A stretch of 64,000 nt of DNA. Origin: Solibacillus palustris. Lineage in GTDB: Bacteria; Bacillota; Bacilli; Bacillales_A; Planococcaceae. A program made the translations under genes and the position numbers. Below, piece by piece: positions 26,191 through 35,530 of the stretch; within the stretch, counting starts at the first letter, position 1; each line of letters opens with the position of its first letter. Location: NCBI RefSeq assembly GCF_022549215.1, contig NZ_JAKZFC010000007.1, positions 62,001 through 126,000 of the forward strand. The letters are read 5' to 3'. The notes under the pieces were generated by a model that saw only the letters and a list, made by a program, of their open reading frames with translations, ran no database searches and was not told the DNA's origin.

Positions 26191-26219
26191 GCCTGCACGT
26201 AACATGCAGGCTTCTTTTT
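26191..26219. terminator. Bidirectional terminator
   Basis: GCCTGCA pairs with TGCAGGC around a 7-nt loop, with TTCTTTTTA on the plus side and TTTTAGG on the minus side. It can end both the relic and glsA. Confidence 0.85.
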
Positions 26220-27138
26220 ATAAGCAAAACAAATCGTATTGCTTTGATAACTTCGCTAAAAAATCAATGCCGGCAACACTATTTCCAACATCATCAATCG
26301 CTGGTCCGTAAAGTCCAATCCCAATTGGACCCTTTAAATGCTCGATTTCCCCGTCTTTTACAACGGCAATAATGGCACCTGATACACCACTTTTTGCTGG
26401 CAGACCAACAAATGCAGCGAATTTTCCCGAAAAATTGTACATGCCACATGTCATCATTAACGCTTTAGCAATGTTGATAACATTTTTGCTGCACGCGGCT
26501 TCACAATTTTGACCATTTGTCGCTAAATACAGTGCGATTTTCGCTAAATCTGAAGAATTCACTGAAATCGAACAAAGCTGTAAGTATACTTGTAGCGCTT
26601 CCTCAACATCGGATTTTAAGAAGCCATTCGCTTGTAATATGTAGGCAATGGCACGGTTATAATCAGCCGAATGATATTCTGACATATACACTTCATTATT
26701 TACCGATACTTGTTTATTTAATATTTTTTCAATGAAAGATGTTACAGACTTCACCTTATCAAACATTGATTGCCCGGGTAATAACGATGCAATGGTAATT
26801 GCTCCTGCATTAATCATCGGATTGAACGGCTTGTTATTGTTACTTTCTAAGCGCACAATTGAGTTAAACGAATCCCCTGTTGGCTCAACGTCTACATAAC
26901 GCATGATTTCCTCTATACCATGATGATGCGCAGCCACCATGAAACTTAGCACCTTGACAACACTTTGAAGCGTAAACGTTTTTGTGCAATCTCCAAGCTC
27001 AATTTTATCATCCATTGACATCAGACTTACCGAAAATGCAGTAGAATCTGCTTCAGCTAAAGCAGGAATATAGGATGCAACCTTGCCCTTTTGAGTCATT
27101 TTTTTTGTGTTTTCATATATTATTTGTATGTTTTTCAT
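26218..27138 (-). CDS. glsA: Glutaminase A
   Basis: 306 residues, the normal length of this serine-dependent beta-lactamase-fold glutaminase that hydrolyses glutamine to glutamate and ammonia. The catalytic Ser-x-x-Lys is in FTLQSVVKVLS (usual form QSISK), with further conserved blocks NPMINAGAI, YNRAIAYIL and LPAKSGVSGAI. Cytoplasmic. Single gene. Confidence 0.93.
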   Translation of the reverse strand: MKNIQIIYENTKKMTQKGKVASYIPALAEADSTAFSVSLMSMDDKIELGDCTKTFTLQSVVKVLSFMVAAHHHGIEEIMRYVDVEPTGDSFNSIVRLESNNNKPFNPMINAGAITIASLLPGQSMFDKVKSVTSFIEKILNKQVSVNNEVYMSEYHSADYNRAIAYILQANGFLKSDVEEALQVYLQLCSISVNSSDLAKIALYLATNGQNCEAACSKNVINIAKALMMTCGMYNFSGKFAAFVGLPAKSGVSGAIIAVVKDGEIEHLKGPIGIGLYGPAIDDVGNSVAGIDFLAKLSKQYDLFCL

Positions 27139-27350
27139 CTATCTTCTAGCTAATCGAAATAATTAGCTTCCCCCTCGCAATATTTTTAACTTGAGCGTTT
27201 TTAAAGTATCTAATTGTTTTGGTAAAAGAAAATAGTAAAGATATTTTACGAAAAGAGCGAAAGTATTTTTATATGATATTTTTTCTCACCTTGCATCACT
27301 TTGTATTGTATAATTTTAACAAATAGCTAAAACTGAATTGAGGTGATTGA

Positions 27351-28106
27351 ATGATTTCAAAAGAAGTAAAATGGCTACTCATTATTATTTTCTTCTTTTC
27401 ATCGATTTTTCATATTACAATGGCTCAAATGAATAATCCGAACCTAGGGCTATTAATGGCGATTCCCCTATTTTCGTATTTATTAATCCATATCATATTA
27501 TTTAAGAAGCCAATCAAGCAAGACTTAGCATTACATCTACCGAGGAAAAAAGCTTTACTATTATCCATTTTTCCCCCTATTCTCTTAGGATTATTAATTG
27601 ATGGCGTGTTCTATTATTCAAAAAAAGGCATTTTCTTATTTGAACATGTTTCAGAGCTATTACCTTTACTATTTATTGGACTGACCATTGCTACCTTTTC
27701 AGCACTATTAGAAGAAATCATCTGGCGTGGCTACTTACATAGTCAAATAAGAAAAATTTATTCATTTCACAAAACAGCCTGCATCACTGCATTAATATGG
27801 AGTTTTTGGCATCTACCTATCGCACTTTTCTATAAATCTTATTCAAATATTGCAATCGGGACATTTAGTTATCTCGCCATCTTATTTATTGTATCTTACA
27901 TCCTCTCGTATTTACGAGAACAAAGCCATTCTGTAATCCCAGCCGCAATTTTTCATGGATTAATGAATGTGCTTTACTTTGGTGATGGGATAGAGATGCA
28001 ATTGCCTTTGCATATAATCGAAGTGACAAAGTTGATTTTATTATGCGTGTTCTTTTTCATCCTATTACGCTTAACCAAAAAATCGCCGCTCGATAATTCA
28101 ATTTAA
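27351..28106 (+). CDS. CPBP-family intramembrane metalloprotease
   Basis: 251 residues with about seven membrane segments. The CPBP (Abi) motifs are EEIIWRG, FWHLPIALF and FHGLMNV, giving the Glu-Glu, Arg and two His of the active site. The family includes eukaryotic CaaX proteases (Rce1) and bacterial immunity or processing proteins. AGGTG precedes ATG 27351. The inactivated acetyltransferase is 14 nt downstream and was probably its operon partner. Confidence 0.88.
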   Translation: MISKEVKWLLIIIFFFSSIFHITMAQMNNPNLGLLMAIPLFSYLLIHIILFKKPIKQDLALHLPRKKALLLSIFPPILLGLLIDGVFYYSKKGIFLFEHVSELLPLLFIGLTIATFSALLEEIIWRGYLHSQIRKIYSFHKTACITALIWSFWHLPIALFYKSYSNIAIGTFSYLAILFIVSYILSYLREQSHSVIPAAIFHGLMNVLYFGDGIEMQLPLHIIEVTKLILLCVFFFILLRLTKKSPLDNSI

Positions 28107-28120
28107 TTGGAGGTATTTTG

Positions 28121-28561
28121 ATGACTTTTAGGCTTAAAAGATCTAACCAACATGAAGCAGCAATACTCTAAGCAATCCAAAAACAAGCATTTCAAGCGGA
28201 TTTACTAACATACGAGAACGTCACTTCAAGCCCTGTGAATGAACCGATTGAACGTTTACAGTATAAACTAGCGCATTTCAAGCATTTTACAATTTGGTTT
28301 GATGAGTAAATCATTGGTGGTATTGATATTCGCAAGCTATCAAACAACCATTATCGTCTCAATCGAATTTTTATTGCAGATGCTTTTCAAAATAAAGGCC
28401 TCGGTTCACAAATAATGCAGCTAATTGAAAATGAATTCCCTGATGCGCATAGCAGGTCGCTTGATACGCCGCATTTGAACACGCGCAATCATCATTTTTA
28501 TGAAAAATTAGGCTATGTCAAAATCGACGAGCATAAAATTTCGGATAAAGTGAAACTTTGA
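28121..28561 (+). pseudogene. GNAT acetyltransferase inactivated by two in-frame TAA codons
   Basis: A full-length 147-codon frame with a good start (GGAGG, ATG 28121) and GNAT features: GGIDIRKL, FIADAFQNKGLGSQIMQLIE, and NHHFYEKLGYVK. TAA stops interrupt it at codon 17 (28169) and codon 63 (28307); no frameshift is present. Both stops are single-base changes from common sense codons (CAA, GAA, AAA), so decay is recent. TAA is a normal stop in this window. Confidence 0.9.
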
Positions 28562-28592
28562 TCGGTGGGGGTTTTCTTCATCCCCCACCGAT
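28560..28592 (+). terminator. Hairpin terminator after the GNAT pseudogene
   Basis: A perfect 11-bp-plus stem (GATCGGTGGGGG with CCCCCACCGATC) overlaps the pseudogene stop. A second hairpin at about 28619-28650 (GGGGCAGT with ACTGCCCC) follows. Confidence 0.78.
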
Positions 28593-28723
28593 CATTAGTT
28601 TTCACCAATCGGGCTTTTAGGGGCAGTTGATCTCTCACTTACTGCCCCTTAATGCGGGAAAAATTAACACTTATTGATTATGAAAAAGTCCTATCAACAT
28701 TTAAAGAAAGTTAGGTGAATCAT

Positions 28724-29713
28724 ATGTTTCAACCACTAAAAAAAGGTGATAAAATCGGCATTTTCTCTTCTTCATATCCTGCAACGGTATTTGCAAAGGA
28801 ACGCTACACGCGCGCGAAAGCTTTTTTGGAGAATAAGGGTTTTGAAATTGTTGAAGGAAGTTTAACTGGGAAGGAAGATTTCTATCGGTCTGGAACTCCA
28901 AAGGACCGCGCTGAAGAATTGAATGCCCTTTTGCGTGATCCTTCCATCAAAATGATCATGTCAACGATTGGTGGGACAAACTCAAACAGTATTCTGCCCT
29001 ATATCGATTATGAGGCATTTCGAAACGAACCTAAAATTGTCGTTGGTTATTCAGACACAACTGCGATTTTACTAGCACTCTTTGCGAAAACGAATATTCC
29101 AACCTATTATGGTCCTGCACTCATTCCCTCTTTTGGTGAGTTTGAGCCGCTTGTTCAGGATACGTATGATTATTTCGAACGCTATTTTTGTAATCCGACA
29201 CTACCATATACGTTAAAAAAGTCGGCCGTATGGTCAGATGAAAGGCTAAACTGGCTTGAATTCGAAAAACCAAAAACGCTTTATGAAAATGAGTGGATTG
29301 CGGTTAATGAAGGAATAGTCGAAGGACGCTTAATTGGTGGAAATAACAATACGATGTACGGCTTTATCGGTACCCCTTATTTCCCTGAAATCAAGCATGG
29401 GGACATTTTGCTCATTGAAGATTCACTTAAAGATGCTTCAACCGTTGAAAAAAACATTGCCATGCTTAAGCTACACGGAATTTTTGACAAGGTAGGTGCA
29501 ATAGTACTCGGGAAGCATGAGCTTTTTGATGATGAGGGCACTGGCAGAACACAGCTTGACCTGCTTTTAGAGCAGCTTGATGGCAAATCCATTCCGATTT
29601 TAGCTGAAGTTGATTGTTCACATACACATCCAATGTTCCCACTCGCAATCGGGAAAAATATTCGCGTCAATACGATTGAAAAAACGATTACCTGTATTGA
29701 AAGTTGGCTGTAA
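28724..29713 (+). CDS. S66-family LD-carboxypeptidase, MccF-like
   Basis: 329 residues. The Ser nucleophile region is VVGYSDTTAILLAL, the Glu in ILLIEDSLKDAST and the His in DCSHTHPMFPLAIG, the S66 triad. S66 members are LD-carboxypeptidases in murein recycling or MccF-type self-immunity enzymes for microcin C; the insert and C-terminal form here look MccF-like. No signal peptide. ATG 28724 is 6 nt after AGGTG. Confidence 0.88.
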   Translation: MFQPLKKGDKIGIFSSSYPATVFAKERYTRAKAFLENKGFEIVEGSLTGKEDFYRSGTPKDRAEELNALLRDPSIKMIMSTIGGTNSNSILPYIDYEAFRNEPKIVVGYSDTTAILLALFAKTNIPTYYGPALIPSFGEFEPLVQDTYDYFERYFCNPTLPYTLKKSAVWSDERLNWLEFEKPKTLYENEWIAVNEGIVEGRLIGGNNNTMYGFIGTPYFPEIKHGDILLIEDSLKDASTVEKNIAMLKLHGIFDKVGAIVLGKHELFDDEGTGRTQLDLLLEQLDGKSIPILAEVDCSHTHPMFPLAIGKNIRVNTIEKTITCIESWL

Positions 29714-29777
29714 ATATAAGGAACTAATTCTTTCTCAAAACGTCTTTTGTAAATAATAGACAAAAGGAGTTGTGATT

Positions 29778-30233
29778 GTGGGTTATATCATGAATTTACG
29801 TAAAAAAATTGGTACTGACCCGATACTTATGGTAGGTGCGTGTGTATTGATTTTTAATGAGCGTGATGAACTGTTAATGCAGCATCGAATTGACAATGAT
29901 TGCTGGGGATTAGCAGGCGGCTCGATGGAATTAGGTGAAACGTTAGAAGAAGTTGCCTTACGTGAAATGTATGAGGAAACAGGTCTCACTGCACATGATT
30001 TAGCGCTATTTGATATTTTCTCTGGCAAAGATTTTTATTATCAATATCCGCATGGCGATGTTGTGTATAACGTCACAACCGCCTATATTTGTACTGACTA
30101 TAGCGGTGACTTACGCTGTGATCTTGAAGAAGCAAAAGATTTACAGTTCTTTCGATTAGATGCGCTGCCTGAGAATATTAGCCCACCAGATAAAATTGTG
30201 ATTCGAAAATATTTAGAGCGTGCTACAAAATAA
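29778..30233 (+). CDS. Nudix hydrolase
   Basis: 151 residues with the full Nudix box: G-x5-E-x7-REMYEETGL (LGETLEEVALREMYEE). Hydrolyses a nucleoside diphosphate linked to X; preferred substrate not evident. GTG 29778 is 8 nt after AAAGGAG; an in-frame GTG at 29772 is only 2 nt from the site. Separated by 65 nt from the S66 gene, so it may be co-transcribed. Confidence 0.9.
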   Translation: MGYIMNLRKKIGTDPILMVGACVLIFNERDELLMQHRIDNDCWGLAGGSMELGETLEEVALREMYEETGLTAHDLALFDIFSGKDFYYQYPHGDVVYNVTTAYICTDYSGDLRCDLEEAKDLQFFRLDALPENISPPDKIVIRKYLERATK

Positions 30234-30647
30234 AGAAGGGTGTTACATTAAACGACAAATACGCGACCAAAAGCGATTATGTGCTACGTTGACGTTTATT
30301 TTCGTAGCGACTTTGATGTATTGCAATATATTTGTACAAAGTTAAGTATCAAAATGGGTGAACAGCTAGTAAGTTTAGCTTGTTCATCCATCTTCAGATT
30401 TCCTTGTTTCGAGGTACATCGTTATTAACTTGATTCAGCGGGGTTCACCCCCCTGAATCAAGTAAGTGTGTGCGGAAAAAAGAAAAGTTGCTCCTGCGGT
30501 TACTCGTCGCAAAGCGTTTGTCAACGCGTTGAAACCACGCCCCCAGAAAAACGTCCCCCGTAACATAGAAGAACGGACTATTAGATTAATACATTTGAAT
30601 CCAAATTTTGTATTGAAAAATGCTCACTATGAGTAATGACTATGTCA
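30234..30647. other. 414-bp intergenic region with a repeat copy
   Basis: No gene was recognised. It contains the inverted repeat at 30428-30463, which is one copy of a dispersed hairpin element, followed by a more GC-rich stretch (about 30470-30560) of unclear origin. Confidence 0.5.
30428..30463. repeat. Dispersed hairpin repeat, short copy
   Basis: ACTTGATTCAG and CTGAATCAAGT form a perfect 11-bp stem, and inner GGGG pairs with CCCC. TTAACTTGATTCAGC matches the element at 60965-60980 and the reverse of its 3' end. Confidence 0.7.
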
Positions 30648-31109
30648 TCACCAATGTTTTTCCATCGCTTCTTCACATCGAGCAAATCCGTTCTTTTCGT
30701 AAAACGGCACACTGTCACTACTCGGCCAAAGGATAAGAAATTCAACCCCATTTTCTTTTGACCATTTTTCCATAGCAGCGTGTATCTCGCTTCCTAAACC
30801 TTGGCTTCTATACGCCGGGCGTGTATAGACATTCGTCACATATCCGTAATATGGGTCTGACGTTTTCCCAGGTCTGGGTACTTTATGTATCAGCTGCAAA
30901 TACATATGTGAAACGATTTCTTTTTCAGCTTCTGCCACCCAAATATACCAATCTCCACTTTCCATTGCTTTCATCAAAAACTTACGACAAATCAGATCGA
31001 ACTCCTCAAAACGAACTGCACTAACACCATTATCTTCCTCAGAAAAATCCCAACGCATTTGAACCAAAGCATCTATATCGTCTAAAGTTGCTAATCTTAC
31101 AATCGTCAA
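30648..31109 (-). CDS. GNAT N-acetyltransferase
   Basis: 153 residues from TTG 31109, which is 8 nt after AGGAGG. The CoA-binding loop is RSQGLGSEIHAAM, and the C-terminus has FLILWPSSDSVPFYEKNGFA. The N-terminal strand IVRLATLDDIDALVQMRW is classical. No substrate can be named. It lies just downstream of the DUF6176 gene, with overlapping translation signals. Confidence 0.85.
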   Translation of the reverse strand: MTIVRLATLDDIDALVQMRWDFSEEDNGVSAVRFEEFDLICRKFLMKAMESGDWYIWVAEAEKEIVSHMYLQLIHKVPRPGKTSDPYYGYVTNVYTRPAYRSQGLGSEIHAAMEKWSKENGVEFLILWPSSDSVPFYEKNGFARCEEAMEKHW

Positions 31110-31155
31110 ACAATCATCCTCCTGTATATGGTTTTTGAAAGTATAACAATCCAAA

Positions 31156-31503
31156 TCAAAAATCCATACTTGCTCGGACTTTTTTCGGAATCATTACAAC
31201 TTTTGTTGTTAAATCGAAAGAACCAAAGCTTTCATCGATGCATTCTTTCCAATATTCCAGGTGTTTTAAATCAATCCAATGCGTAGAATCATCGACATTA
31301 TCGCCACCATGTCCACGAACTGAATACCAATATAAATACTCTTCGCCATTCAAAACCTCATGAAAAATCGTTTCAACATACATTTTTTCTCCTTCAAGTG
31401 TAACAAGTACATCTTCCATATGGTCATTCAAAAAGTTTAACCATTCTTCCACTTTAGAAGATTTACCAGCCTTTACACGATACCGCGTTAATTCCACATT
31501 CAT
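31156..31503 (-). CDS. DUF6176-family protein
   Basis: 115 residues: an ABM/dimeric ferredoxin-like fold is suggested by the ELTRYRVKAGKSSKVEEWLNFL opening. MYVETIFHE and YLYWYSVRGHGG resemble DUF6176, a small uncharacterised family. It is 46 nt upstream of the GNAT gene and 12 nt downstream of the DUF2087 regulator, so the three appear to be one operon. Confidence 0.7.
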   Translation of the reverse strand: MNVELTRYRVKAGKSSKVEEWLNFLNDHMEDVLVTLEGEKMYVETIFHEVLNGEEYLYWYSVRGHGGDNVDDSTHWIDLKHLEYWKECIDESFGSFDLTTKVVMIPKKVRASMDF

Positions 31504-31515
31504 CTAAAATCCCCC

Positions 31516-32244
31516 CTACTTCTTCACCCAATATTCCGAACCATCATTACTGCGCTCCATAAAGCCATACTCTATTAAATGACGGCGTAGAGATACAAAA
31601 TCCGCATTGACTGTTTTTAATATTTCATTCACTTCTTTTTCACTATAACGCTTGCTCATGTCAAAGCGCTTTAAAATATGTTGCAATAGTATAAGCTTTT
31701 TCTTTTCCTTACTTGGAATCGTGTCAATCCCACCGTCTAAACCGTGTTTGAAATAAGTTGCTAATACCTTTTCACGTTCTTTTTCTTCAATACTATAACG
31801 TTCGTCCACTTGTCTCGCTCCCTTATGAATCGTGTAAAGCTCTGGGTTTTTCATTAGCTGCATTAACGCAATAAAAATCTTCGCCTGCTTTTCTTTCTCA
31901 CGTAGCTTAAATCGATGCTGACGTACAGTTGATACACTCGTCAAATTACTTTCAGCGACAATTTCCTGATCGGATTTTCCTTCAAAAAAGTATTGCAGCA
32001 TATCAAGCTGTACATCGGATAAACCCGTCACCTTTTTATCGAGCGCTAACAACGCATGAAATGGCGATGTATGTACTTGTTCCATATGGTTTTTCATCAT
32101 GCCCTCTGCTGTAAAAAAGCGCCCTTCCATTGGAAATACTTCATGAGCTTGAAATTGCTGCGAGCAAAACAAGCATTTATAACGATCTTCGTGAAGTTCA
32201 TAGCCCTTCACTAATGTATCTACCGAAATATTTTGAATTTCCAA
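31516..32244 (-). CDS. DUF2087-type transcriptional regulator
   Basis: 242 residues. An N-terminal zinc-finger-like unit (YKCLFCSQQF with downstream His) is followed by a helix-turn-helix (GKSDQEIVAESNLTSVSTVRQHRFKL). The C-terminal DUF2087 domain has KKKLILLQHILKRFDMSKRYSEKEVN and YGFMERSNDGSEYWVK. Likely controls its own operon with the DUF6176 and GNAT genes. TTG 32244 lies 6 nt after AGAGGTG. Confidence 0.85.
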   Translation of the reverse strand: MEIQNISVDTLVKGYELHEDRYKCLFCSQQFQAHEVFPMEGRFFTAEGMMKNHMEQVHTSPFHALLALDKKVTGLSDVQLDMLQYFFEGKSDQEIVAESNLTSVSTVRQHRFKLREKEKQAKIFIALMQLMKNPELYTIHKGARQVDERYSIEEKEREKVLATYFKHGLDGGIDTIPSKEKKKLILLQHILKRFDMSKRYSEKEVNEILKTVNADFVSLRRHLIEYGFMERSNDGSEYWVKK

Positions 32245-32420
32245 AATAATCACCTCTATAAACATTTATACTATACGTTTATTTATTTGTAAACAAAACA
32301 AAATTAATTAGCATTTCAATAAACAAATAGTTATTTCGTTTATCATTTTGAAATATCGAACCTAAAATAACTTTCCATTTTTTGTTATAATATCCATTAA
32401 TGATAATTAGGGGGGATACA

Positions 32421-33287
32421 ATGACAACTTTTGAACAACTAACAGTCGATCAATTAGAAGAAGCAGCTGCTTATATTGCCGCACTCAATTCAAACAAGAA
32501 ATTTCATATCGGCTTTTGTGGTACGGAAAAAGAGGATATTTTAGGTGATTTACACGAGGATTTCATTGAAGAGAGCCAAGTGAACATGTTTGTTACACGG
32601 AACGCAGATAAAATTACCGGACTTGTAGGCTTTGACATTTACGACGGAACGGCCGAAGTTTGGGGACCATTTTCAAGAGAGCAACAGATTGAAAACCAGA
32701 TACAGCTTTGGCATTTTGCTACTTCAAAACTAAATCAGGTCAAGGAATTTTTATTCTTTATCAACGAAGAAAATACATTTCAGCAACAATTCATGGAAAC
32801 GATTGATGCCAAAAAATCGAGTGACGAATTGTATTTAAAACGAATGAAGGAAACTTTTCAGCCTTATGAAGTAATAAGCAGTGAACCCTATTCTGAACAG
32901 GATTTCGCACAATTTGAAGCGATTCATTCACTTGCATTTCCGAATACATACTATAGCGCAAGAACAATTGTAGAAAGGCTTCATAATAGCGCGCATCAGC
33001 TCATTGTTTTGAAAGAAAATCATGCTTTACAAGGCTATGCTTACTTTGAAACCGATGACGCGCAACACTCTACACATTTAGAATTTATCGCAATTGCGCC
33101 AGCGTACCGTGGACTAGGGCTTGGTAAGCAGCTATTAAACGAGGCATTAACGCTAATTTTTGCGAATGACGCAATTACGCACGTAACATTAACGGTAAAT
33201 AATACGAACACCGAAGCAAATAGCCTGTACTACAAAGCAGGCTTCCAAAAGCAGGATGCGCTTTTGAGTTATGTATTGCAGGTGTAG
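32421..33287 (+). CDS. Two-domain GNAT acetyltransferase
   Basis: 288 residues, with a degenerate N-terminal half and an active-looking C-terminal GNAT (LEFIAIAPAYRGLGLGKQLLNEAL, then NSLYYKAGFQK). ATG 32421 lies 6 nt after GGGGGG. It starts a plus-strand group with DUF2785 and another GNAT gene, spaced by 9 and 4 nt. Confidence 0.83.
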   Translation: MTTFEQLTVDQLEEAAAYIAALNSNKKFHIGFCGTEKEDILGDLHEDFIEESQVNMFVTRNADKITGLVGFDIYDGTAEVWGPFSREQQIENQIQLWHFATSKLNQVKEFLFFINEENTFQQQFMETIDAKKSSDELYLKRMKETFQPYEVISSEPYSEQDFAQFEAIHSLAFPNTYYSARTIVERLHNSAHQLIVLKENHALQGYAYFETDDAQHSTHLEFIAIAPAYRGLGLGKQLLNEALTLIFANDAITHVTLTVNNTNTEANSLYYKAGFQKQDALLSYVLQV

Positions 33288-33296
33288 GAGGATAAA

Positions 33297-34118
33297 ATGA
33301 ACGAATCAATCAAATTTTTAACGCAAATTCATGAAAAAAAGTTTACACATTTACAACCAGAGCAACTAAATACGCTGTTAGTTTTTATGCTTGAACAAAT
33401 CGGTCATACAGACTCATATATAAGAGATACCCTCATCTACAGCGGCTTTTGCGAACTAATTTTAAACAACCATCTATCAGATTCGCAGCTTATTTTAATT
33501 GCAAAAACTTGCTGTGATGATGAATATCTCTATTTCAACATTAACGTACCACAAAGTGATGCGGTGCTGACGCGTTCCTTTTCGGCACTTGCCATTCAAC
33601 TCGTTTTATACAAAGACCAAAACGAACGATTTTTAACGGAACAATTGGCAGCACATATCATCACTAAAAGTATTGATTATTTAAAGTTCGAGCACGATTA
33701 CCGCGGCTATATTGACAATAAAGGTTGGGCACATAGTGTGGCACATGGTAGTGATTTACTTGCTCGGGCGGTTTCCCATCCCCTATTTTCTAACGTCGCT
33801 ACAACAGCTGAAGTACTTACAATAGTAGAAAAATGTTTATGTACCGATTATGCTTATATCGATAAAGAAGATGAACGCATGATGCCTGTCATTGATGCAT
33901 TATTAGAAAAGGGATTATCCGAAGCCGACCTAAATATTTGGCTTGAAAAACTATCTCAATTCCAACACGATGAGTACTTAAAACATTATCGCATTCATTG
34001 GAATATAAAAAAATTCATGCTTTCGTTATATGGGCATTTCATTCGAAAGCAACAATATAAAGGCATCACAAATTGGATTTTTAATACGTATATAGACCAT
34101 CCAAAAAATGAGGAATAA
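33297..34118 (+). CDS. DUF2785-family protein
   Basis: 273 residues, all-helical. The signature is DYRGYIDNKGWAHSVAHGSDLLARAVSHP, typical of DUF2785, with conserved YLxFNI and EKCL. No enzymatic function is assigned in the family. AGGAGG precedes the ATG. Middle gene of a three-gene operon with acetyltransferases. Confidence 0.82.
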   Translation: MNESIKFLTQIHEKKFTHLQPEQLNTLLVFMLEQIGHTDSYIRDTLIYSGFCELILNNHLSDSQLILIAKTCCDDEYLYFNINVPQSDAVLTRSFSALAIQLVLYKDQNERFLTEQLAAHIITKSIDYLKFEHDYRGYIDNKGWAHSVAHGSDLLARAVSHPLFSNVATTAEVLTIVEKCLCTDYAYIDKEDERMMPVIDALLEKGLSEADLNIWLEKLSQFQHDEYLKHYRIHWNIKKFMLSLYGHFIRKQQYKGITNWIFNTYIDHPKNEE

Positions 34119-34122
34119 TTCG

Positions 34123-34596
34123 ATGAAATATCATATCCGACTTGCAAATCGTGACGACATAAATGCCCTCTGCCATATTCGTAATAATGAAGCGCTATTT
34201 TTAAATTACTTGCAACTTCAGCTTGACGAACAAGCTTATTTAGCAGTCGCACAAGTTGAAGATGTGCTTGTTGGCTTTGGCTTATTAAAATTGAATGGGC
34301 CTTTAATTCCGAAACTGAGTGACCTTTTTGTAAAGCCTACATTTCGCCATCAAGGTATTGGTCATGCGCTCATCAAATTTCGTGAGCAGTTGGCATATGA
34401 ACGCTGCTTTGATGAAATTTTCGTTAGTGTCGATCCGATTGAAAACCCTAGAATGGTAAAACTTGTGACAACACTTCACTACGTAGCTATTTGTGAGCCA
34501 TATGGAAAAAGTGCCATCTACTATAATGAAGATGGCGCGACATATGAAAAAACGTATATGCGGGTGGATTTTAAAAAGAAGCTATATTCATTATGA
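34123..34596 (+). CDS. GNAT N-acetyltransferase
   Basis: 157 residues. The CoA loop is RHQGIGHALIKFREQL, the beta-4 strand is LSDLFVKPTF. ATG 34123 is 9 nt after GAGG, which lies in the end of the DUF2785 gene; the upstream ATG 34108 overlaps the site. Third gene of the operon. Confidence 0.83.
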   Translation: MKYHIRLANRDDINALCHIRNNEALFLNYLQLQLDEQAYLAVAQVEDVLVGFGLLKLNGPLIPKLSDLFVKPTFRHQGIGHALIKFREQLAYERCFDEIFVSVDPIENPRMVKLVTTLHYVAICEPYGKSAIYYNEDGATYEKTYMRVDFKKKLYSL

Positions 34597-34696
34597 AAAT
34601 AATTTAGAATACTAAGCAAACTGGTAAGGTCGGTTTTCTATTAAAAGAGAATATCGACCTGAGTTTTTCTTTAACTCCCCAAATTCAATTCAGTAA

Positions 34697-35245
34697 TTAA
34701 GTAAGATTTTCGAACAAAAAGCCCATTTCAATACGAACTTCATGATTTTTTACATCTTCATTTGAATAGGAAATCAAATTAAACCCTACTAACTGAAAGC
34801 CATTTTTTAAATAAAATTGAATCGCAGGATAATTAGACGTTTGTGTTTCTAATACAATTGCTCTAACGCCTAATTCTGTTGCTCTCTTTTTCGCTAGTTC
34901 AATTAAACTTCTCCCAATGCCCTTTTGCTTAAATCCTTCGTTCACATATAAATCATGAATGAGTAATGTATTATTCCACTCCATTTTCTGGATGACCATA
35001 ATTGCTGCTTCCTCGTTGTTAAACTGTGCCAAATAAACTTCTGAACCTTCTTTATACGGTTCAAAGATTTCTTCTTCCCGTTCTTTTATAAAAGGAATCT
35101 CAAATTTATCTTCTGTTAACGTAAACGTTTGCAGATGCCCTATATTTTCCGAGTGAATTTTAAAATACTTTTCTGATTGATAGGAAAAAATCACTTTTTT
35201 CCCTAAAGGATAGTTTTTCTCATCAATTTGCTGAATCGATAACAT
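34697..35245 (-). CDS. SatA-like GNAT acetyltransferase
   Basis: 182 residues. The block WNNTLLIHDLYVNEGFKQKGIGRSLIELAKK with VLETQTSNYPAIQFYLKNGFQLVGF and the tail ISYSNEDVKNHEVRIEMGF closely follow the streptothricin N-acetyltransferase group (SatA/YyaR). That group acetylates beta-lysine of streptothricin. Drug resistance here is inference. GGGGGG precedes the ATG. Confidence 0.78.
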   Translation of the reverse strand: MLSIQQIDEKNYPLGKKVIFSYQSEKYFKIHSENIGHLQTFTLTEDKFEIPFIKEREEEIFEPYKEGSEVYLAQFNNEEAAIMVIQKMEWNNTLLIHDLYVNEGFKQKGIGRSLIELAKKRATELGVRAIVLETQTSNYPAIQFYLKNGFQLVGFNLISYSNEDVKNHEVRIEMGFLFENLT

Positions 35246-35374
35246 GTAATCCCCCCCTATAAATTAATTCAAATACAAATAATATTGGTTCTCTATTGTA
35301 CTAACAAATTGATATTTAGTTTATCATATCATTCACTTATGTAAATATATACCATTTATTGTTATACTATAAAC

Positions 35375-35500
35375 GCACCACCGTAACTTGGGAGTGATTT
35401 TCCCAATCGGCTTTTGTAAAGCTTAGGCGAGCTACGACATATCTGCTTTGTGTGGATATGTACGAATCTCCAGAAATCCCCCTTCATATGATGAACTATA
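35375..35500 (+). promoter_or_regulatory. Hairpin-rich leader before the phosphotransferase gene
   Basis: Within the 285-bp gap before 35531 there are TTGGGA...TCCCAA (35390-35408), GCTTTTGTAAAGC and ACATATC...GATATGT (35437-35461). The GC content is above the surrounding spacer. It could be a structured 5' leader. No known riboswitch consensus was recognised, and no terminator stem is obvious. Confidence 0.3.
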
Positions 35501-35530
35501 ATATTTTTTTACAAGGAGTGTACAAACTGC

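Noticed and set aside
28619-28650. Small RNA gene between two strong hairpins after the GNAT pseudogene
   Set aside because: The two hairpins are close together and no promoter lies between them; tandem terminators are simpler.
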